DNA from: Limnohabitans sp. B9-3
Lineage (GTDB): Bacteria > Pseudomonadota > Gammaproteobacteria > Burkholderiales > Burkholderiaceae_C
Direction: 5' to 3'
NCBI RefSeq assembly: GCF_002778325.1
Contig: NZ_NESI01000005.1
Location: forward strand, 124,001-188,000
Length of the DNA: 64,000 bases
Below are positions 35,388 through 46,601 of this stretch, piece after piece. How positions within the stretch are numbered: the stretch's first letter is position 1; every line of letters starts with the position of its first letter. The notes beneath the pieces were generated by a model. That model ran no database searches, was not told the origin of the DNA, and saw nothing but the letters and a program-made list of their open reading frames with translations. The translations under genes and the position numbers were made by a program.

Positions 35388-35759
35388 TCAGTCGTCCTTC
35401 GCTTTGGAAGCGACTGCCTTGGCAATCAAGGCGTTCATGTCCGAGGCTCGCTCAGGCGTGCGGTCGTACACAAAGTGCAAGGTAGGCACGGTGTGGATGT
35501 GCAAACGCTTGAACAAGCCATTGCGCAGGAAACCTGCAGCTTGGTTCAAGCCCTCGCCTGTTTTCACAGGGTCGCCGGTGAGCACGCTGTAATGCACTTT
35601 GGCATGGGCGTAATCGGGCGTGACTTCCACGCCTTGCAACGTGACCATACCCACGCGCGGGTCTTTCAACTCACGCGCGATCAACTCGGCCAGATCACGC
35701 TGGATCTGGTCGGCCACTTGGTAGCTGCGGTTGGGAGTGCTGGACGGTTTGCGTGCCAT
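35388..35759 (-). CDS. rbfA: Ribosome-binding factor A
   Basis: A 123-residue KH-fold protein that binds 30S during 16S rRNA maturation. [50 protein letters not shown] is typical RbfA, as is the final [22 protein letters not shown] 35759 (MARKPSS) is preferred over the in-frame 35789 because known proteins start near this point. It is separated from infB by 33 bases and is followed at once by truB. Confidence 0.95.
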   Translation of the reverse strand: MARKPSSTPNRSYQVADQIQRDLAELIARELKDPRVGMVTLQGVEVTPDYAHAKVHYSVLTGDPVKTGEGLNQAAGFLRNGLFKRLHIHTVPTLHFVYDRTPERASDMNALIAKAVASKAKDD

Positions 35760-35792
35760 GCTGGATTGCCTAGTGAAAGTGCCACTCACGCC

Positions 35793-38720
35793 TTAGAGCG
35801 TACGTGCCACTTCTTTGATTTCGAAGAATTCCAACACATCGCCTTCGACGATATCGTTGTAGTTCTTGACGGTCAAACCGCACTCGAAGTTCTCTTTGAC
35901 TTCTTTGGCGTCGTCTTTGAATCGCTTCAAGCTGTCGAGTTCGCCAGTGAAGACAACCACGTTGTTGCGCAACAAACGCAACTTGGCCGAACGACGGACC
36001 ACACCAGAGGTGACCATACAACCCGCGATCGCACCAATCTTGCTGACGCGCAGCACTTGGCGAATCTCGGCGGTACCGATGACTTCTTCTTTCTTGTCAG
36101 GCGTGAGCATGCCGGACATGGCCGCTTTGAGTTCGTCCACAGCGTCATAAATGATGTTGTAGTAACGAATGTCCACGCCATTGTTCTCGGCCAACTTGCG
36201 CGCACCAGCATCGGCACGGGTGTTGAAACCAATGATCACGGCCTTAGAGGCGATCGACAAGTTGACATCGCTTTCGCTGATGCCCCCCACTGCGGCGTAC
36301 ACCAACTGAACTTTGACTTCTGCGGTCGACAACTTGAGCAAGGACGCAGCCAAAGCTTCTTGCGAACCTTGCACGTCGGCTTTGACGATGATGGGCAAGA
36401 GTTTGACTTCGCCGGACGTCATGTCCGAGAACATGTTCTCCAACTTGGACGCTTGTTGCTTCGCCAACTTCGTGTTGCGAACTTTGCCTGCACGGTAGGT
36501 GGCGATCTCACGGGCACGACGCTCGTCGGACATGACCATGAATTCGTCGCCCGCTTGCGGCACTTCGGTGAGACCTTGAATCTCAACAGGAATGGATGGT
36601 CCAGCAGACTTGATTGTCTTGCCGTTCTCGTCCAACATGGCGCGCACGCGGCCATAGGTTTGACCACCCAAGACCACATCGCCCACATTGAGCGTACCGG
36701 ACTGAACCAGCACCGTGGCCACAGGACCGCGACCTTTGTCCAAGCGCGCTTCGATCACCAGACCTTTGGCCATGGCGTCGACGGGCGCTTTGAGTTCAAG
36801 CACTTCGGCTTGCAGCAAAACTTGTTCAAGCAAGTCATCAATGCCAACACCTGTTTTGGCCGAGACCAAGACAAAAGGTGAATCGCCACCGAACTCTTCG
36901 GGCACGACTTCTTCCGCCACCAGTTCGCCTTTGACGCGCTCTGGGTTGGCACCAGGCTTGTCAATTTTGTTGACCGCCACCACGATCGGCACACCTGCTG
37001 CTTTTGCATGCTTGATGGCTTCTTTGGTTTGTGGCATCACGCCGTCGTCCGCCGCCACCACCAAGATGACGATGTCCGTGGCTTTGGCACCGCGAGCACG
37101 CATGGCCGTGAAGGCCTCGTGACCGGGGGTGTCCAAGAAAGAGATCATGCCGCGAGGCGTTTCAACGTGATAGGCACCGATGTGTTGGGTAATGCCGCCG
37201 GCTTCGCCCGAAGCGACTTTGGCGCGACGGATGTAGTCCAGCAACGAGGTTTTACCGTGGTCCACGTGGCCCATGACCGTCACCACGGGGGCGCGGGTCA
37301 AGGATTCAGCTTGGTGACCTGATGCTTCTTCTTCAGTGAACGCTTCTGGATCATCCAGTGCAGCCACCACCGCTTTGTGACCCAACTCTTCCACCAAAAT
37401 CATGGCAGTGTCTTGGTCCAAGGGTTGGTTGATGGTGGCCATTTGGCCCAACTTCATCAGCTGTTTGATGACTTCAGAGGCTTTGACCGCCATTTTGTGG
37501 GCCAACTCACCCACAGTGATGGTTTCTGGCACGTGAACTTCAAGCACGCGTGCTTCTGTTTGTGCGTTCGACGTGTGGTCATCGTCGCGCCCACCGCGTT
37601 CGCGGCGACCACGCGGACCACCACGCCAGCTGTTACGCCCCACGCCGCCACTGGTGTCACCACGTGTTTTGATGGCTTTCTTTTTGGCTTGGTCATCCGC
37701 CCAGCTGGAAGACAGCTTGGCACTTTTGACTTCTTTGTTTGCAGGCGTCGTGGTGGTTGCGGCCGGTGCAGTCCCTGGACGCGGTGTGGCGCCCGGTGTA
37801 CCCGCAGGCTTGTGCAAGGTACCTTTGATGACCACTTTAGGGTCCGCCACAGGTTCCGGCTTTTTGGCCACCAACACTTTTTGCGGCGTGCTCATCATCA
37901 AGCGAATGGCTTCGGCTTCGGCCAAGGCTTTGCGACGGCGTGAGTCTAAATCTTTGGCACGTGCAGCATCTTCATCGGCGCGGGCTTGTGAGGCCGCAGC
38001 GGCGTCTTGGCGAGCGGTCTCAGCGGCATCAGCCTTGGCTTGTACCAAAGCTTGCGCATCGATTTGCGCTTGCGAAGGTGCAGCGGGAGCGGCTGGCGCT
38101 TCAGGTTTTGTTTCGGCGTAAACGCGAGAACCTACCACGGGTGGGTTGGCTCTGGCAGCTGCTTTGGCGGCAGCAGCCGCGCTCTCAGCTTGTGCGGCTT
38201 CTGCCGCGGCTTTGGCTTCTGCCACCTTGGCGCGCTCGGCGGCCTCTTGCGCTTCACGCAGACGGCGTTTTTCAGCCAATTCTTCTTCTTGTCGACGAAT
38301 CAACTCGGCTTGACGGCGAGCCTCTTCCTCACGACGGGCTAATTCAGCATGGTCGATGGCAGGAGCAGCGGCCTCTTCAAAGGCCTCAGGTGCAGCTGCA
38401 GCTGCATCACCCAACTCATCGTCACGTTTGACGAAGGTGCGTTTCTTGCGCACTTCAACTTGGATCGTGCGTGCTTTACCGGTGGCATCCGCTTGCTTGA
38501 TCTCGCTGGTCGACTTTTTGACCAACGTGATTTTTTTGCGCTCGGCAGAAACGGTGCCATGGCTGGCTTGCAAATGGCTCAAGAGCATTTGTTTGTCGCT
38601 GTCGGTCAGCGCATCGCTGGCCGAAGATTTCGACACGCCCGCAGCTTTGAGCTGCTCGAGCAAGGTGTCGGTCGGTTTTTTAAGTTCGCTGGCAAATTCA
38701 GCGACGGTCGTACTTGACAT
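35793..38720 (-). CDS. infB: Translation initiation factor IF-2
   Basis: A 975-residue GTPase that places initiator tRNA on the 30S subunit. Two IF2_N modules open the protein ([25 protein letters not shown] near 1-50 and again around 390-430). Between them lies a long Ala/Glu/Gln/Lys-rich, coiled segment (about 130-290) and a basic glycine/arginine patch ([13 protein letters not shown]). The G domain begins near 475: [40 protein letters not shown]. Domains II to IV complete the protein. The long, alanine-rich N-terminal region is usual for Betaproteobacteria. It sits between nusA and rbfA. Confidence 0.97.
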   Translation of the reverse strand: MSSTTVAEFASELKKPTDTLLEQLKAAGVSKSSASDALTDSDKQMLLSHLQASHGTVSAERKKITLVKKSTSEIKQADATGKARTIQVEVRKKRTFVKRDDELGDAAAAAPEAFEEAAAPAIDHAELARREEEARRQAELIRRQEEELAEKRRLREAQEAAERAKVAEAKAAAEAAQAESAAAAAKAAARANPPVVGSRVYAETKPEAPAAPAAPSQAQIDAQALVQAKADAAETARQDAAAASQARADEDAARAKDLDSRRRKALAEAEAIRLMMSTPQKVLVAKKPEPVADPKVVIKGTLHKPAGTPGATPRPGTAPAATTTTPANKEVKSAKLSSSWADDQAKKKAIKTRGDTSGGVGRNSWRGGPRGRRERGGRDDDHTSNAQTEARVLEVHVPETITVGELAHKMAVKASEVIKQLMKLGQMATINQPLDQDTAMILVEELGHKAVVAALDDPEAFTEEEASGHQAESLTRAPVVTVMGHVDHGKTSLLDYIRRAKVASGEAGGITQHIGAYHVETPRGMISFLDTPGHEAFTAMRARGAKATDIVILVVAADDGVMPQTKEAIKHAKAAGVPIVVAVNKIDKPGANPERVKGELVAEEVVPEEFGGDSPFVLVSAKTGVGIDDLLEQVLLQAEVLELKAPVDAMAKGLVIEARLDKGRGPVATVLVQSGTLNVGDVVLGGQTYGRVRAMLDENGKTIKSAGPSIPVEIQGLTEVPQAGDEFMVMSDERRAREIATYRAGKVRNTKLAKQQASKLENMFSDMTSGEVKLLPIIVKADVQGSQEALAASLLKLSTAEVKVQLVYAAVGGISESDVNLSIASKAVIIGFNTRADAGARKLAENNGVDIRYYNIIYDAVDELKAAMSGMLTPDKKEEVIGTAEIRQVLRVSKIGAIAGCMVTSGVVRRSAKLRLLRNNVVVFTGELDSLKRFKDDAKEVKENFECGLTVKNYNDIVEGDVLEFFEIKEVARTL

Positions 38721-38744
38721 ATGTGGTGTTCCTCTCCATGACCG

Positions 38745-40229
38745 TTACTCTTGACCCGTGAACCAGTGTTCACGTGCCTTCAAGATCATGGCTTTGGCAT
38801 CTTCTTCGCTCTGGCCAGTGATGGCCGTGAGTTCATCTACGGCCAAATCGGCCAAATCGTCACGGGTATGGACGCCGCCCTCTGCCAACTTGGCAATGAG
38901 CTCAACATTCAGGCCCTCAAGGTCGCGCAAATCTTGCGAAACTTCTTCGACACTCTCTTCGCGTGCAATTTCCAGCGTGAGCAGCGCATCCTTGGCACGT
39001 GTGCGCAGCTCGTTGACGGTGTCTTCATCGAAGCTCTCGATTTCCAACATCTCTTGCAATGGCACATAAGCCACTTCTTCAAGGTTGGTGAACCCTTCGT
39101 CGATCAAAATATCGGCCACTTCTTGGTCCACGTCCAACTTGGCCATGAACAAAGCGCGAATGGTGTGGGTTTCATCCGCTTGTTTTTGAGCCGATTCGGC
39201 CGCATCCATGATGTTGATGCGCCAACCGGTCAACTCAGAGGCCAAACGCACGTTTTGACCACCACGACCGATGGCAATGGCAAGGTTTTCCTCGTCCACC
39301 ACCACGTCCATGGCATGCTTTTCTTCGTCTACCACGATGGAGCTGACGTTCGCTGGCGCCAAAGCACCAATCACGAACTGGGCGGGATCTTCACTCCACA
39401 ACACGATGTCCACGCGCTCACCAGCGAGCTCGGTGGTGACCGCATTCACGCGGGTGCCACGCACGCCAACACAAGTGCCAATCGGGTCTACGCGCTTGTC
39501 ATGCGAGATCACAGCAATCTTGGCACGCGAACCTGCGTCACGGGCGCATGATTTGATTTCCAACATGCCTTGCTCGATTTCTGGCACTTCGTGGCGGAAC
39601 AACTCCACCATGAACTCAGGCGCCGAACGCGACAAGATGATGGGGGCACCACGCAAAGTCAAGTCCACTTCCATGATCATGGCGCGCACACGGTCGCCAC
39701 TGCGGAGGTTTTCTTTGGGGATCATTTCGCTGCGACGCAGACGGCCTTCGATGCGACCCGATTCGACAATGATGTCGCCCTTGTCCATGCGCTTGACCGT
39801 GCCCACAAAAATCTTGTCGCCGCGCGACATGAAGTCGTTGAGCAACATCTCGCGCTCAGCATCACGAATTTTTTGCAAGATCACTTGTTTGGCAGCCATC
39901 GCACCGATACGCCCAATGGGGAGCGACTCAATGGCTTCTTCGATGTATTCGCCTTCTTCAGCTTCAGGCACCCGCTCGCGGGCGTCCATCAACATCTCTT
40001 CGGCTTCTGGGTTTTGCAAACCCGCCTCATCAGGCACCACCAACCAACGACGGAAAGTTTCGTAGTCGCCACTGTCACGGTCCATGGCCACGCGAATGTC
40101 CACTTCACCTTCGTACAACTTTTTGGTGGCTTGAGCCAAGGCGGACTCCACAGCACCAAACACCACATCGCGCTCGACGTTTTTCTCGCGCGAGATGGCT
40201 TCAACCAACATCAACATTTCGCGGTTCAT
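38745..40229 (-). CDS. nusA: Transcription termination/antitermination factor NusA
   Basis: A 494-residue protein that binds RNA polymerase and modulates pausing, termination and antitermination. In order: the N-terminal polymerase-binding domain (1-125), S1 domain ([22 protein letters not shown]), KH1 and KH2 ([42 protein letters not shown] and [29 protein letters not shown]), and two acidic C-terminal repeats ([20 protein letters not shown] and [25 protein letters not shown]). Located between rimP and infB. In E. coli nusA controls its own operon, relevant to the leader terminator found upstream here. Confidence 0.97.
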   Translation of the reverse strand: MNREMLMLVEAISREKNVERDVVFGAVESALAQATKKLYEGEVDIRVAMDRDSGDYETFRRWLVVPDEAGLQNPEAEEMLMDARERVPEAEEGEYIEEAIESLPIGRIGAMAAKQVILQKIRDAEREMLLNDFMSRGDKIFVGTVKRMDKGDIIVESGRIEGRLRRSEMIPKENLRSGDRVRAMIMEVDLTLRGAPIILSRSAPEFMVELFRHEVPEIEQGMLEIKSCARDAGSRAKIAVISHDKRVDPIGTCVGVRGTRVNAVTTELAGERVDIVLWSEDPAQFVIGALAPANVSSIVVDEEKHAMDVVVDEENLAIAIGRGGQNVRLASELTGWRINIMDAAESAQKQADETHTIRALFMAKLDVDQEVADILIDEGFTNLEEVAYVPLQEMLEIESFDEDTVNELRTRAKDALLTLEIAREESVEEVSQDLRDLEGLNVELIAKLAEGGVHTRDDLADLAVDELTAITGQSEEDAKAMILKAREHWFTGQE

Positions 40230-40257
40230 GACGACTACTCCTTCTCAAGACCAAAGT

Positions 40258-40815
40258 TCAACGGGGCTGTCTGCCCTTGAAATCCACAATCGGAGCCAGA
40301 CGTGCTTCGCGCAACTCGTCCAGCGTGAAACCCAGCGCATGCAGCGGGGTTTCGGCTCTTTTTTTACTGATTTTTTGACCTGGCTTGGCATTCACAGCGT
40401 CTCGCCATGTGATTTGCCAGCCTTGGCCGTCGTCGGTGCGCTCGAGGACACCTCGGAATTTTTTACGATTGGCAGACACCTGTCCTGCAGCCGCCACACC
40501 CATGGGCACTTTCAGCGTGAGGTCAATTTCCTCACCCACAAAGCGTTCGAAGTCAGCCACATGGCGCAAAGGACGATCAATACCAGGCGAGGACACCTCA
40601 AGCCGGTTGTATTCGGCACCATCCACCTCAAGGGCAAATTGCAGCTGACGCGTGACGCGCTCGCAATCTTCCACATTGATCATCTGAGCTGGGGCATCTG
40701 GCAGCCACGGCCAGTCGATGGTGATGCGCAAAAGCCCACCGGCTGAGCGTTCAATCTCAACCAGGTCGTAACCTAAGCCGGTCACGGTTTGTTCTACTGT
40801 TTGCTGCAAGCTCAC
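40258..40815 (-). CDS. rimP: Ribosome maturation factor RimP
   Basis: A 185-residue 30S maturation factor. Family marks: LQQTVEQTVTGLGYDLVEIERSAGGLLRITID, the VEDCERVTRQL segment, and EVSSPGIDRPL which is diagnostic of RimP; the C-terminal Sm-like part follows. The start is GTG 40815 (GTG-AGC-TTG-CAG); the in-frame ATG at 40908 would add 31 residues, overlap the hairpin at 40862-40893 and start at the transcription start, so it is rejected. First gene of rimP-nusA-infB-rbfA-truB-typA. Confidence 0.93.
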   Translation of the reverse strand: MSLQQTVEQTVTGLGYDLVEIERSAGGLLRITIDWPWLPDAPAQMINVEDCERVTRQLQFALEVDGAEYNRLEVSSPGIDRPLRHVADFERFVGEEIDLTLKVPMGVAAAGQVSANRKKFRGVLERTDDGQGWQITWRDAVNAKPGQKISKKRAETPLHALGFTLDELREARLAPIVDFKGRQPR

Positions 40816-40861
40816 GTCGACAAAAAGCCTTGAAATGGTGGGGTTCAAAAAACGATCGACC

Positions 40862-40893
40862 AAAAAAAACGGGCGGTAATTACCCGCCCGTTT
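40862..40893 (-). terminator. Intrinsic terminator/attenuator in the rimP leader
   Basis: On the minus strand a ten-pair GC-rich stem (ACGGGCGG with its complement) encloses a seven-base TAATTAC-type loop and is followed by eight T. It lies about 50 bases upstream of the rimP GTG and downstream of a consensus promoter at 40909-40937. It may end the peptide-transporter operon, attenuate rimP, or both. Confidence 0.85.
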
Positions 40894-40908
40894 GGTCGTG
40901 AAGCTCAC

Positions 40909-40937
40909 ATTGTAGCGTCTAAATGCTTGATTTTCAA
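40909..40937 (-). promoter_or_regulatory. Sigma-70 promoter of the rimP-nusA-infB operon
   Basis: TTGAAA (40932-40937) and TACAAT (40909-40914) are separated by exactly 17 bases on the minus strand, close to the consensus. Transcription would start near 40902, giving a leader of about 87 bases to the rimP GTG that contains the terminator at 40862-40893. Confidence 0.75.
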
Positions 40938-40958
40938 GGGTTTAGCTGATTTTCTGCT

Positions 40959-42647
40959 TCACGCGCTCACCAAAAGTTGGGTGTAGGCGTGCTTGGGGGC
41001 CAGCAAGATTTGATCCACAGCGCCCGCCTCCAGCACTTGCCCCGATTGCATGACCAAGACCTGATGTGCCATGGCACGAATCACAGCGACATCATGGGTG
41101 ATCAAAAAGTAACTCAAACCCCGTTGCTTCTGCAACTGCTGCAGCAGTTGCAGCACTTGTTTTTGGGTGGTGACATCTAAAGCGCTGGTGGGTTCGTCGA
41201 GCACCAAAATTTGCGGCTCCACCACCAAAGCGCGGGCAATGGCCAAGCGCTGACGCTGGCCGCCAGAAAATTCGTGGGGATAGCGTTGCAACAGCCCCTT
41301 AAATTCAATCTCGGTCAGACCCACATCTGCCAAGGCATTCAGAACGCGCTGCTGGCGACTTGGGGCGTCTAGCGTGGGGAAATGCAGCGTCAAGCCTTCC
41401 GCCACCAAAGCCTCCACGGTCATGCGTGGCGACAGGGATGAATAAGGATCTTGAAACACCACCTGCACACGACGTCTCAAATTCAAATCAGCTGCAGCGC
41501 GCCCTGACCACGACTGTCCCTCCAAGCTCAAACGCCCCTGACTGGGAATGAGCCCCAAGACGGCCAACGCTAAACTGGACTTGCCCGAGCCCGACTCGCC
41601 CATCACGCCCAAAGTTTGCCCAGCTGCCAACGCAAAGTCAGCGCCTTGAACCGCCACAAACTCAGCGCGCCCAAACCAACCCCGCCAACCCGGCCGTGGC
41701 ATGGGGTAACTCACACGCAGGCCTTGCGCTTGCATCACCAAGGGCGCGTCGCTGAGCGGCGCAGGCACATCACGCACGGGTTGGCTGTTGAGCAATTTTT
41801 GGGTATAAGGGTGCTGAGGAGAAGAAAGCACCGTGTGCGTCGCCCCCTCCTCTACCACCGAGCCACGCTCCATGACCAGCACGCGGTCGGCAAAACGGCG
41901 CACTGCCGTTAAATCGTGGGAAATGAGCAGAACGGCCATGCCGTAACGCTGCTGCAAGCTGTCGAGCAAATCCAAAATTTGCCCGCGCAAGCTTACGTCC
42001 AGCGCAGTGGTCGGCTCATCGGCCACCAACAGGCGCGGTCTGCATGCCAGCGCCATGGCAATCAAAACGCGCTGCCGCTGCCCGCCTGACAACTGGTGCG
42101 GGTAAGCCCGCGCACGCCGCGTGGGCTCAGGGATGCCCGTTTGCTCCAGCAAAACCAACACCTCTTGCCAGGCCTCATCGCGGCGCAAGCCGCGCTTGAC
42201 CCGCAAGACCTCGGCAATTTGATCGCCCACCGTGAACAAGGGATTGAGTGCGGTCATGGGCTCTTGAAAGACATACGCAATGTCTTGCCCGCGAATGGGC
42301 ACCAACTCACGTTCGGTCAGTTGCACCAAATCGAGAATTTGAGGTGCGAGGCGATCAGGCGCCGACTGATCAGAGACGGAGGCATCGTCCGAGGCCTTGT
42401 CTGACGGGTTTCCCGAGGCAAAGTGCGGTGCATCCACGTTTTGTTCCGTCCACAAACACCGCCCCGAAAGCTGCGCACCTTCGACGAGTTTGACCAAGCT
42501 CAAAGCCAAAACGCTTTTGCCCGATCCCGACTCGCCCACCAACGCCAATTTTTCGCCCAATGCAAGGCTGAAATTCACGCCATGCACCACCTCGTTCCCA
42601 CCGAAACGCACATGAAGGTCACGCACTTGAAGCAAAGGCAGTTTCAT
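40959..42647 (-). CDS. yejF: Oligopeptide ABC transporter ATP-binding protein, two ATPase domains, YejF-like
   Basis: A 562-residue ATPase with two complete nucleotide-binding domains in one chain. Domain 1: [49 protein letters not shown]. Domain 2: [51 protein letters not shown]. Both switch regions [12 protein letters not shown] and [11 protein letters not shown] are present, so both sites look active. Start ATG 42647 overlaps the yejE stop. It powers the YejBE channel for peptides such as microcin C-type compounds in E. coli; here a general peptide uptake role is inferred. Confidence 0.93.
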   Translation of the reverse strand: MKLPLLQVRDLHVRFGGNEVVHGVNFSLALGEKLALVGESGSGKSVLALSLVKLVEGAQLSGRCLWTEQNVDAPHFASGNPSDKASDDASVSDQSAPDRLAPQILDLVQLTERELVPIRGQDIAYVFQEPMTALNPLFTVGDQIAEVLRVKRGLRRDEAWQEVLVLLEQTGIPEPTRRARAYPHQLSGGQRQRVLIAMALACRPRLLVADEPTTALDVSLRGQILDLLDSLQQRYGMAVLLISHDLTAVRRFADRVLVMERGSVVEEGATHTVLSSPQHPYTQKLLNSQPVRDVPAPLSDAPLVMQAQGLRVSYPMPRPGWRGWFGRAEFVAVQGADFALAAGQTLGVMGESGSGKSSLALAVLGLIPSQGRLSLEGQSWSGRAAADLNLRRRVQVVFQDPYSSLSPRMTVEALVAEGLTLHFPTLDAPSRQQRVLNALADVGLTEIEFKGLLQRYPHEFSGGQRQRLAIARALVVEPQILVLDEPTSALDVTTQKQVLQLLQQLQKQRGLSYFLITHDVAVIRAMAHQVLVMQSGQVLEAGAVDQILLAPKHAYTQLLVSA

Positions 42648-43705
42648 GCGTCCGCCTTTCGCGGGTCGAGCGCATCGCGCAAGGCGTCGCCCATGAAGGT
42701 CAGCAACATCAGCGTGACCACCAACACAGCGAAGGTGGACAAAGAAATCCACCATGCATCGATGTTGTTTTTGCCCTGAGCCAAGAGCTCGCCCAAGCTG
42801 GGTGTGCCCGGCGGTACGCCTAAGCCTAAAAAGTCGAGTGACGTCAACGCCAAAATCGCACCGCTCATGCGAAACGGTAAAAAGGTCACCACCGGCGTCA
42901 AACTGTTGGGCAACACATGGCGCCAAATAATTTGTGTGTTGGACAAGCCCAAGGCCCTCGCAGCGCGCACGTAATCAAGTTGGCGATTGCGCAAGAACTC
43001 GGCACGCACATAGTCGGACAAACCCATCCAGCCGAACAAACCCAAGAGCACCAAAAGCAAGGTCACGCTCGGGTCAAACACAGCGCTGAAAATGATCAAC
43101 AAATACAACTCAGGCATGGCGCTCCAAACTTCGATAAAGCGCTGCATCGCCAAGTCAGTCTTTCCACCAAAGAAGCCTTGCAATGCGCCGGTCAACGCCC
43201 CAATCACGGTGCCAAATAGGGTCAAGGCCAGTGCAAACAACACCGACAAACGAAAGCCATACAACAAACGCGCGACCACATCGCGGCCTCGGTCATCGGT
43301 GCCTAACCAGTTGTCCGACGACGGCGGCGCAGGGTTGGGCTGTTTGGCAAAGTAGTTCAGCGTGGTGTGATGGTAAGGATTGGGCGGGTACAAGGCCCAG
43401 TTACCGGGCTGCTCAAACTGAGCTTGGATGAAGGGGTCTAAAAAATCGGTGGGGCTGTCGAAGTCACCACCAAAGGTGGTTTCGGGCAAGTTTTGAACAA
43501 TGGGCGCATACCAGTGACCCTGATAGCGCGCCACCAAAGGCTTGTCGTTGGACAGCACTTCCGCCAAAAGGCTCAGGCCAAACAAAGCCACAAACAACAC
43601 CAAGCTGCCAAACCCCAAACGGTTGGTGCGAAAGCGTTGCCACGCCCGCCTGCTGGGCGATACCGAACGTTCAGTCGAATTTGACACGCGGGTCCACCCA
43701 GACAT
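42644..43705 (-). CDS. yejE: ABC transporter permease, YejE-like
   Basis: A 353-residue inner-membrane permease. Six or so helices; the characteristic loop between the first helix and the second contains QGHWYAPIVQNLPETTFGGDFDSPTDF and WLGTDDRGRDVVARLLYGFR, and the ABC coupling loop EAA-like segment [23 protein letters not shown] is near the middle. ATG 43705 overlaps the yejB 3-prime end by 35 bases; GTG 43687 would reduce the overlap and remains possible. The gene order A-B-E-F is the E. coli yej order. Confidence 0.93.
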   Translation of the reverse strand: MSGWTRVSNSTERSVSPSRRAWQRFRTNRLGFGSLVLFVALFGLSLLAEVLSNDKPLVARYQGHWYAPIVQNLPETTFGGDFDSPTDFLDPFIQAQFEQPGNWALYPPNPYHHTTLNYFAKQPNPAPPSSDNWLGTDDRGRDVVARLLYGFRLSVLFALALTLFGTVIGALTGALQGFFGGKTDLAMQRFIEVWSAMPELYLLIIFSAVFDPSVTLLLVLLGLFGWMGLSDYVRAEFLRNRQLDYVRAARALGLSNTQIIWRHVLPNSLTPVVTFLPFRMSGAILALTSLDFLGLGVPPGTPSLGELLAQGKNNIDAWWISLSTFAVLVVTLMLLTFMGDALRDALDPRKADA

Positions 43706-44702
43706 AACAAAGGTCGCTGATCAACTTGGTGACCAAACCAATCAGCGTGAACAAATACAAGGTGCCCAACACCACGGGATAGTCGCGTCGCATCACACTT
43801 TCGAAACTCAGCAACCCCAATCCGTCCAAGGAAAACAAAGTTTCGATCAGCAAAGAGCCGGTGAAAAACGCACCGATGAAGGCGCTGGGAAACCCAGTCA
43901 CCAAAGGAATCAGGGCATTACGAAACACATGGCGCCACAACACGCGACGCTGCGACAAACCTTTGGCGCGCGCCGTCAGCACATACTGCTTGCGGATCTC
44001 TTCCAGCATCGCGTTTTTGGTGAGCATGGTGGTGACCGCAAATGCGCCCATCACGCTGGCGGTAATCGGCAGCACGATGTGCCACAAGTAATCAACGATG
44101 CGCGCACCCCAACTCAGTTGCTCCCAGTTGGTCGATGTCAAACCGCGCAACGGAAACCATTGCAACTGCCCCCCAAAGACCACCAGCAGCGCCACACCGA
44201 GCACAAAACCGGGAATGGCATAGCCCGTCAGCACAACCAAGCTCGTCAAGGTGTCAAAACGTGACCCAGAACGTACGGCTTTGGCCACACCCAAGGGCAC
44301 GGATATGAGGTAGCTTAAAAAGAAGGTCCACAGCCCCAAGCTGATCGAGACAGGGAGTTTTTCCTTCACCAAGGTCCACACGTCTTTGGGATAGTAAAAG
44401 CTCTTGCCTAAATCGAAACGTGCAAACTGCTGGACCATTTGCCAAAAACGCTCGGGCGCGGGCTTGTCAAAGCCATACAGCTGCTTGATTTCTTCGATGC
44501 GGGCTGCATCCACGCCTTGACGGCCACGATAGCCGGCACCGCCAGCCGCAGCGCCCTCACCGCCACTGTCGCGCCCTTGCAGCTGAGCCACCATTTGCTC
44601 CACAGGCCCTCCTGGCACAAACTGGATGACGACAAAAGTCAGCAACAAAACCCCAAACAGGGTTGGCACCATGAGCAGCAAGCGCTTGAAAATATAGGCC
44701 AT
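43671..44702 (-). CDS. yejB: ABC transporter permease, YejB-like
   Basis: A 343-residue permease. It begins AYIFKRLLLMVPTLFGVLLLTFVVIQFVPGGPVEQ, the usual N-terminal helix of DppB/YejB proteins, carries a Gly/Ala-rich insert typical of YejB (RDSGGEGAAAGGAGYRGRQG, about 44-63), and the coupling loop VLTARAKGLSQRRVLWRHVFRNALIPLVTG. Two ATGs lie side by side (44705 and 44702); I take the second, which is standard for homologues. Stop at 43671, overlapping yejE. Confidence 0.92.
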   Translation of the reverse strand: MAYIFKRLLLMVPTLFGVLLLTFVVIQFVPGGPVEQMVAQLQGRDSGGEGAAAGGAGYRGRQGVDAARIEEIKQLYGFDKPAPERFWQMVQQFARFDLGKSFYYPKDVWTLVKEKLPVSISLGLWTFFLSYLISVPLGVAKAVRSGSRFDTLTSLVVLTGYAIPGFVLGVALLVVFGGQLQWFPLRGLTSTNWEQLSWGARIVDYLWHIVLPITASVMGAFAVTTMLTKNAMLEEIRKQYVLTARAKGLSQRRVLWRHVFRNALIPLVTGFPSAFIGAFFTGSLLIETLFSLDGLGLLSFESVMRRDYPVVLGTLYLFTLIGLVTKLISDLCYVWVDPRVKFD

Positions 44703-44706
44703 CATG

Positions 44707-46563
44707 TCAACGCGCCGCCCTTTGCGCTGCAGCCAAGTTAGCGCGGTTATCCAAAGTGGCTGACCAGGTAGAGGTCACCCAACTCTCAGGCTGATAAAAC
44801 CGCGGCGTGATGGCCGGTTGTTCAAACTTGCCGCTGCGCCAAGACACGCGGTGCACGCCGCCATACCAATGCGGCACAGCGTAATGGCCGTGGCGCAAGA
44901 CACGGTCTAGCGCGCGTGCAGCAGAGATCAACTCGGGCCGCGTTCTCGCAGCGGTGACATGGCCCAACAACGCATCCACAGCAGGGTCCTTTAAGCCGAT
45001 GAAGTTGCCCGAGCCCTCGGTTACAGCGGCGCGAGAACCAAAACGCTCCAACAACTCGGTGCCCGGCGACTCACTACCCACGTTGCGGTTGCTGATGATT
45101 TCAAAATCAAACACGTCCAAACGCTTTTGGAGCACAGCAAAGTCAATCACTTTGTAATTCACCACAAAGCCCAGCTTTTCGAGGTTCTTGGCAAACGGGG
45201 TCACCACGCGGCCCATAGAACCCGAGTTGTCTAAAAACTCAATGCGAAACGCCTCACCCGCAGCATTGCGCAAGGCACCGTCTCGGTAGGTCCACCCGGC
45301 ATCCGCGAGCAAGGCTTTGGCTTGACGCAAATGGTCACGCAAGGTGTCGCCCGACTTGGGGTCTAGCGAGGTGAAGGGGGGCAAAGGCACAGGCTGGTTG
45401 AATACTTGAGGCGACAGTTGTGGGCGCAGTGGCTCGAGCAAGGCCAACTCCGCAGCGTCTGCCAAGCCCTTGGCTTCAAAGTCGCTGGCCACAAAATAGC
45501 CGCGCACACGCTGGTAAGCGTTGTAAAACAGCTGTCGGTTCATCCACTCATAGTCCATGGCCAAACCGATGGCTTGACGCACCCGCGCGTCTTGAAACTT
45601 GGGCAAGCGGGTGTTGAACAGGAATCCTTGAAAGTCACCCGCATTCCCGTGCTTGAGTTCGCGCTTGATCAGCTGGCCGTTGTCAAACGCTTTACCGACA
45701 TAGCCACGCGCCCACTCCCGTGCGATGAACGACTGGATGAAATCAAACTCCCCCGCCTTGAAACCTTCGAGTTGTGCGGTGTTGTCTTTGTAGAGTCGGT
45801 AAGTGATGCGGTCAAAGTTGAACATCCCGAGTCGCACGTTCAAATCCTTCGCCCAGTAATTCGGTTCACGCTCGTAACTGATGTCTCGGCCAAACGCCAC
45901 TTGGCCAATTGTGTAAGGACCGCTACCAATCGGTGTCTCGGTCACTATTTTGTCGAAGGGTTGACGAACGCCATCCTTGACACCCCAAGCGCGGCTGAAC
46001 ACAGGCATGCCGCCCACAATCAACGGCAACTCTGGATTGGCACTTTTAAAGTCGAAACGGACAGTATGTGGGTTGATCACCACCACGCCGGCAACGTCGT
46101 TGTAGAGAGTGCGAAATTGTGGTGCCGCTTGCTTGCTGGTCAAGGTCTCAAAGCTGTGTTTCACGTCGTCGGCCATGACGGCGTCACCATTGCTGAAACG
46201 AGCCTCTAGACGCAAACGAAACTGAACCGAGCGGCGATCGCTCGCCACGCTCACATCCTCAGCCAGCAAGCCATAAGCCGTGGCAGACTCATCCAAGGTG
46301 CCGGTGAGCAGCGATTCGAATAACAAGCTGCCCAAGCCTGGCGCGGCATTGCCTTTGAGGGTGAAGGGGTTGTATTTGTCAAAGCTCGACAAGCGTGATG
46401 GCGGAACTAACACCAACTCACCACCTTTTGCGGCCAGCGGATTGACGTAATCAAAGTTTTTGAACTGCGGTGGGTATTTGATGTCTCCGAATTGGGCATA
46501 CGCATGGCCCGCCCATGAAGGAGCCACGCAAAAAATCGCCAATAAAAACGCCAAAAACCGCAT
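44707..46563 (-). CDS. yejA: ABC transporter substrate-binding protein, YejA-like
   Basis: A 618-residue periplasmic binding protein. ATG 46563 begins a signal peptide ([22 protein letters not shown]) and the mature part starts [28 protein letters not shown]. The SBP_bac_5 signature is seen as [40 protein letters not shown] and YNPFT. The homologues bind oligopeptides. The upstream extension to 46611 lacks a signal peptide and is rejected. It is only 38 bases away from the divergent fabI start, so the two share a compact promoter region. Confidence 0.93.
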   Translation of the reverse strand: MRFLAFLLAIFCVAPSWAGHAYAQFGDIKYPPQFKNFDYVNPLAAKGGELVLVPPSRLSSFDKYNPFTLKGNAAPGLGSLLFESLLTGTLDESATAYGLLAEDVSVASDRRSVQFRLRLEARFSNGDAVMADDVKHSFETLTSKQAAPQFRTLYNDVAGVVVINPHTVRFDFKSANPELPLIVGGMPVFSRAWGVKDGVRQPFDKIVTETPIGSGPYTIGQVAFGRDISYEREPNYWAKDLNVRLGMFNFDRITYRLYKDNTAQLEGFKAGEFDFIQSFIAREWARGYVGKAFDNGQLIKRELKHGNAGDFQGFLFNTRLPKFQDARVRQAIGLAMDYEWMNRQLFYNAYQRVRGYFVASDFEAKGLADAAELALLEPLRPQLSPQVFNQPVPLPPFTSLDPKSGDTLRDHLRQAKALLADAGWTYRDGALRNAAGEAFRIEFLDNSGSMGRVVTPFAKNLEKLGFVVNYKVIDFAVLQKRLDVFDFEIISNRNVGSESPGTELLERFGSRAAVTEGSGNFIGLKDPAVDALLGHVTAARTRPELISAARALDRVLRHGHYAVPHWYGGVHRVSWRSGKFEQPAITPRFYQPESWVTSTWSATLDNRANLAAAQRAAR

Positions 46564-46601
46564 GCGACAATTCTGCAAGATTTTTTTGGAGCATTTCATC
46601 C

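Noticed and set aside
35475-36881. Long plus-strand open frame (468 codons) across rbfA and infB
   Set aside because: Antisense to two certain genes, no recognisable domain, no ribosome site.
42648-42926. 93-residue N-terminal extension of the YejF-like ATPase
   Set aside because: It overlaps the yejE gene and lacks family similarity; ATG 42647 overlaps the yejE stop as expected.
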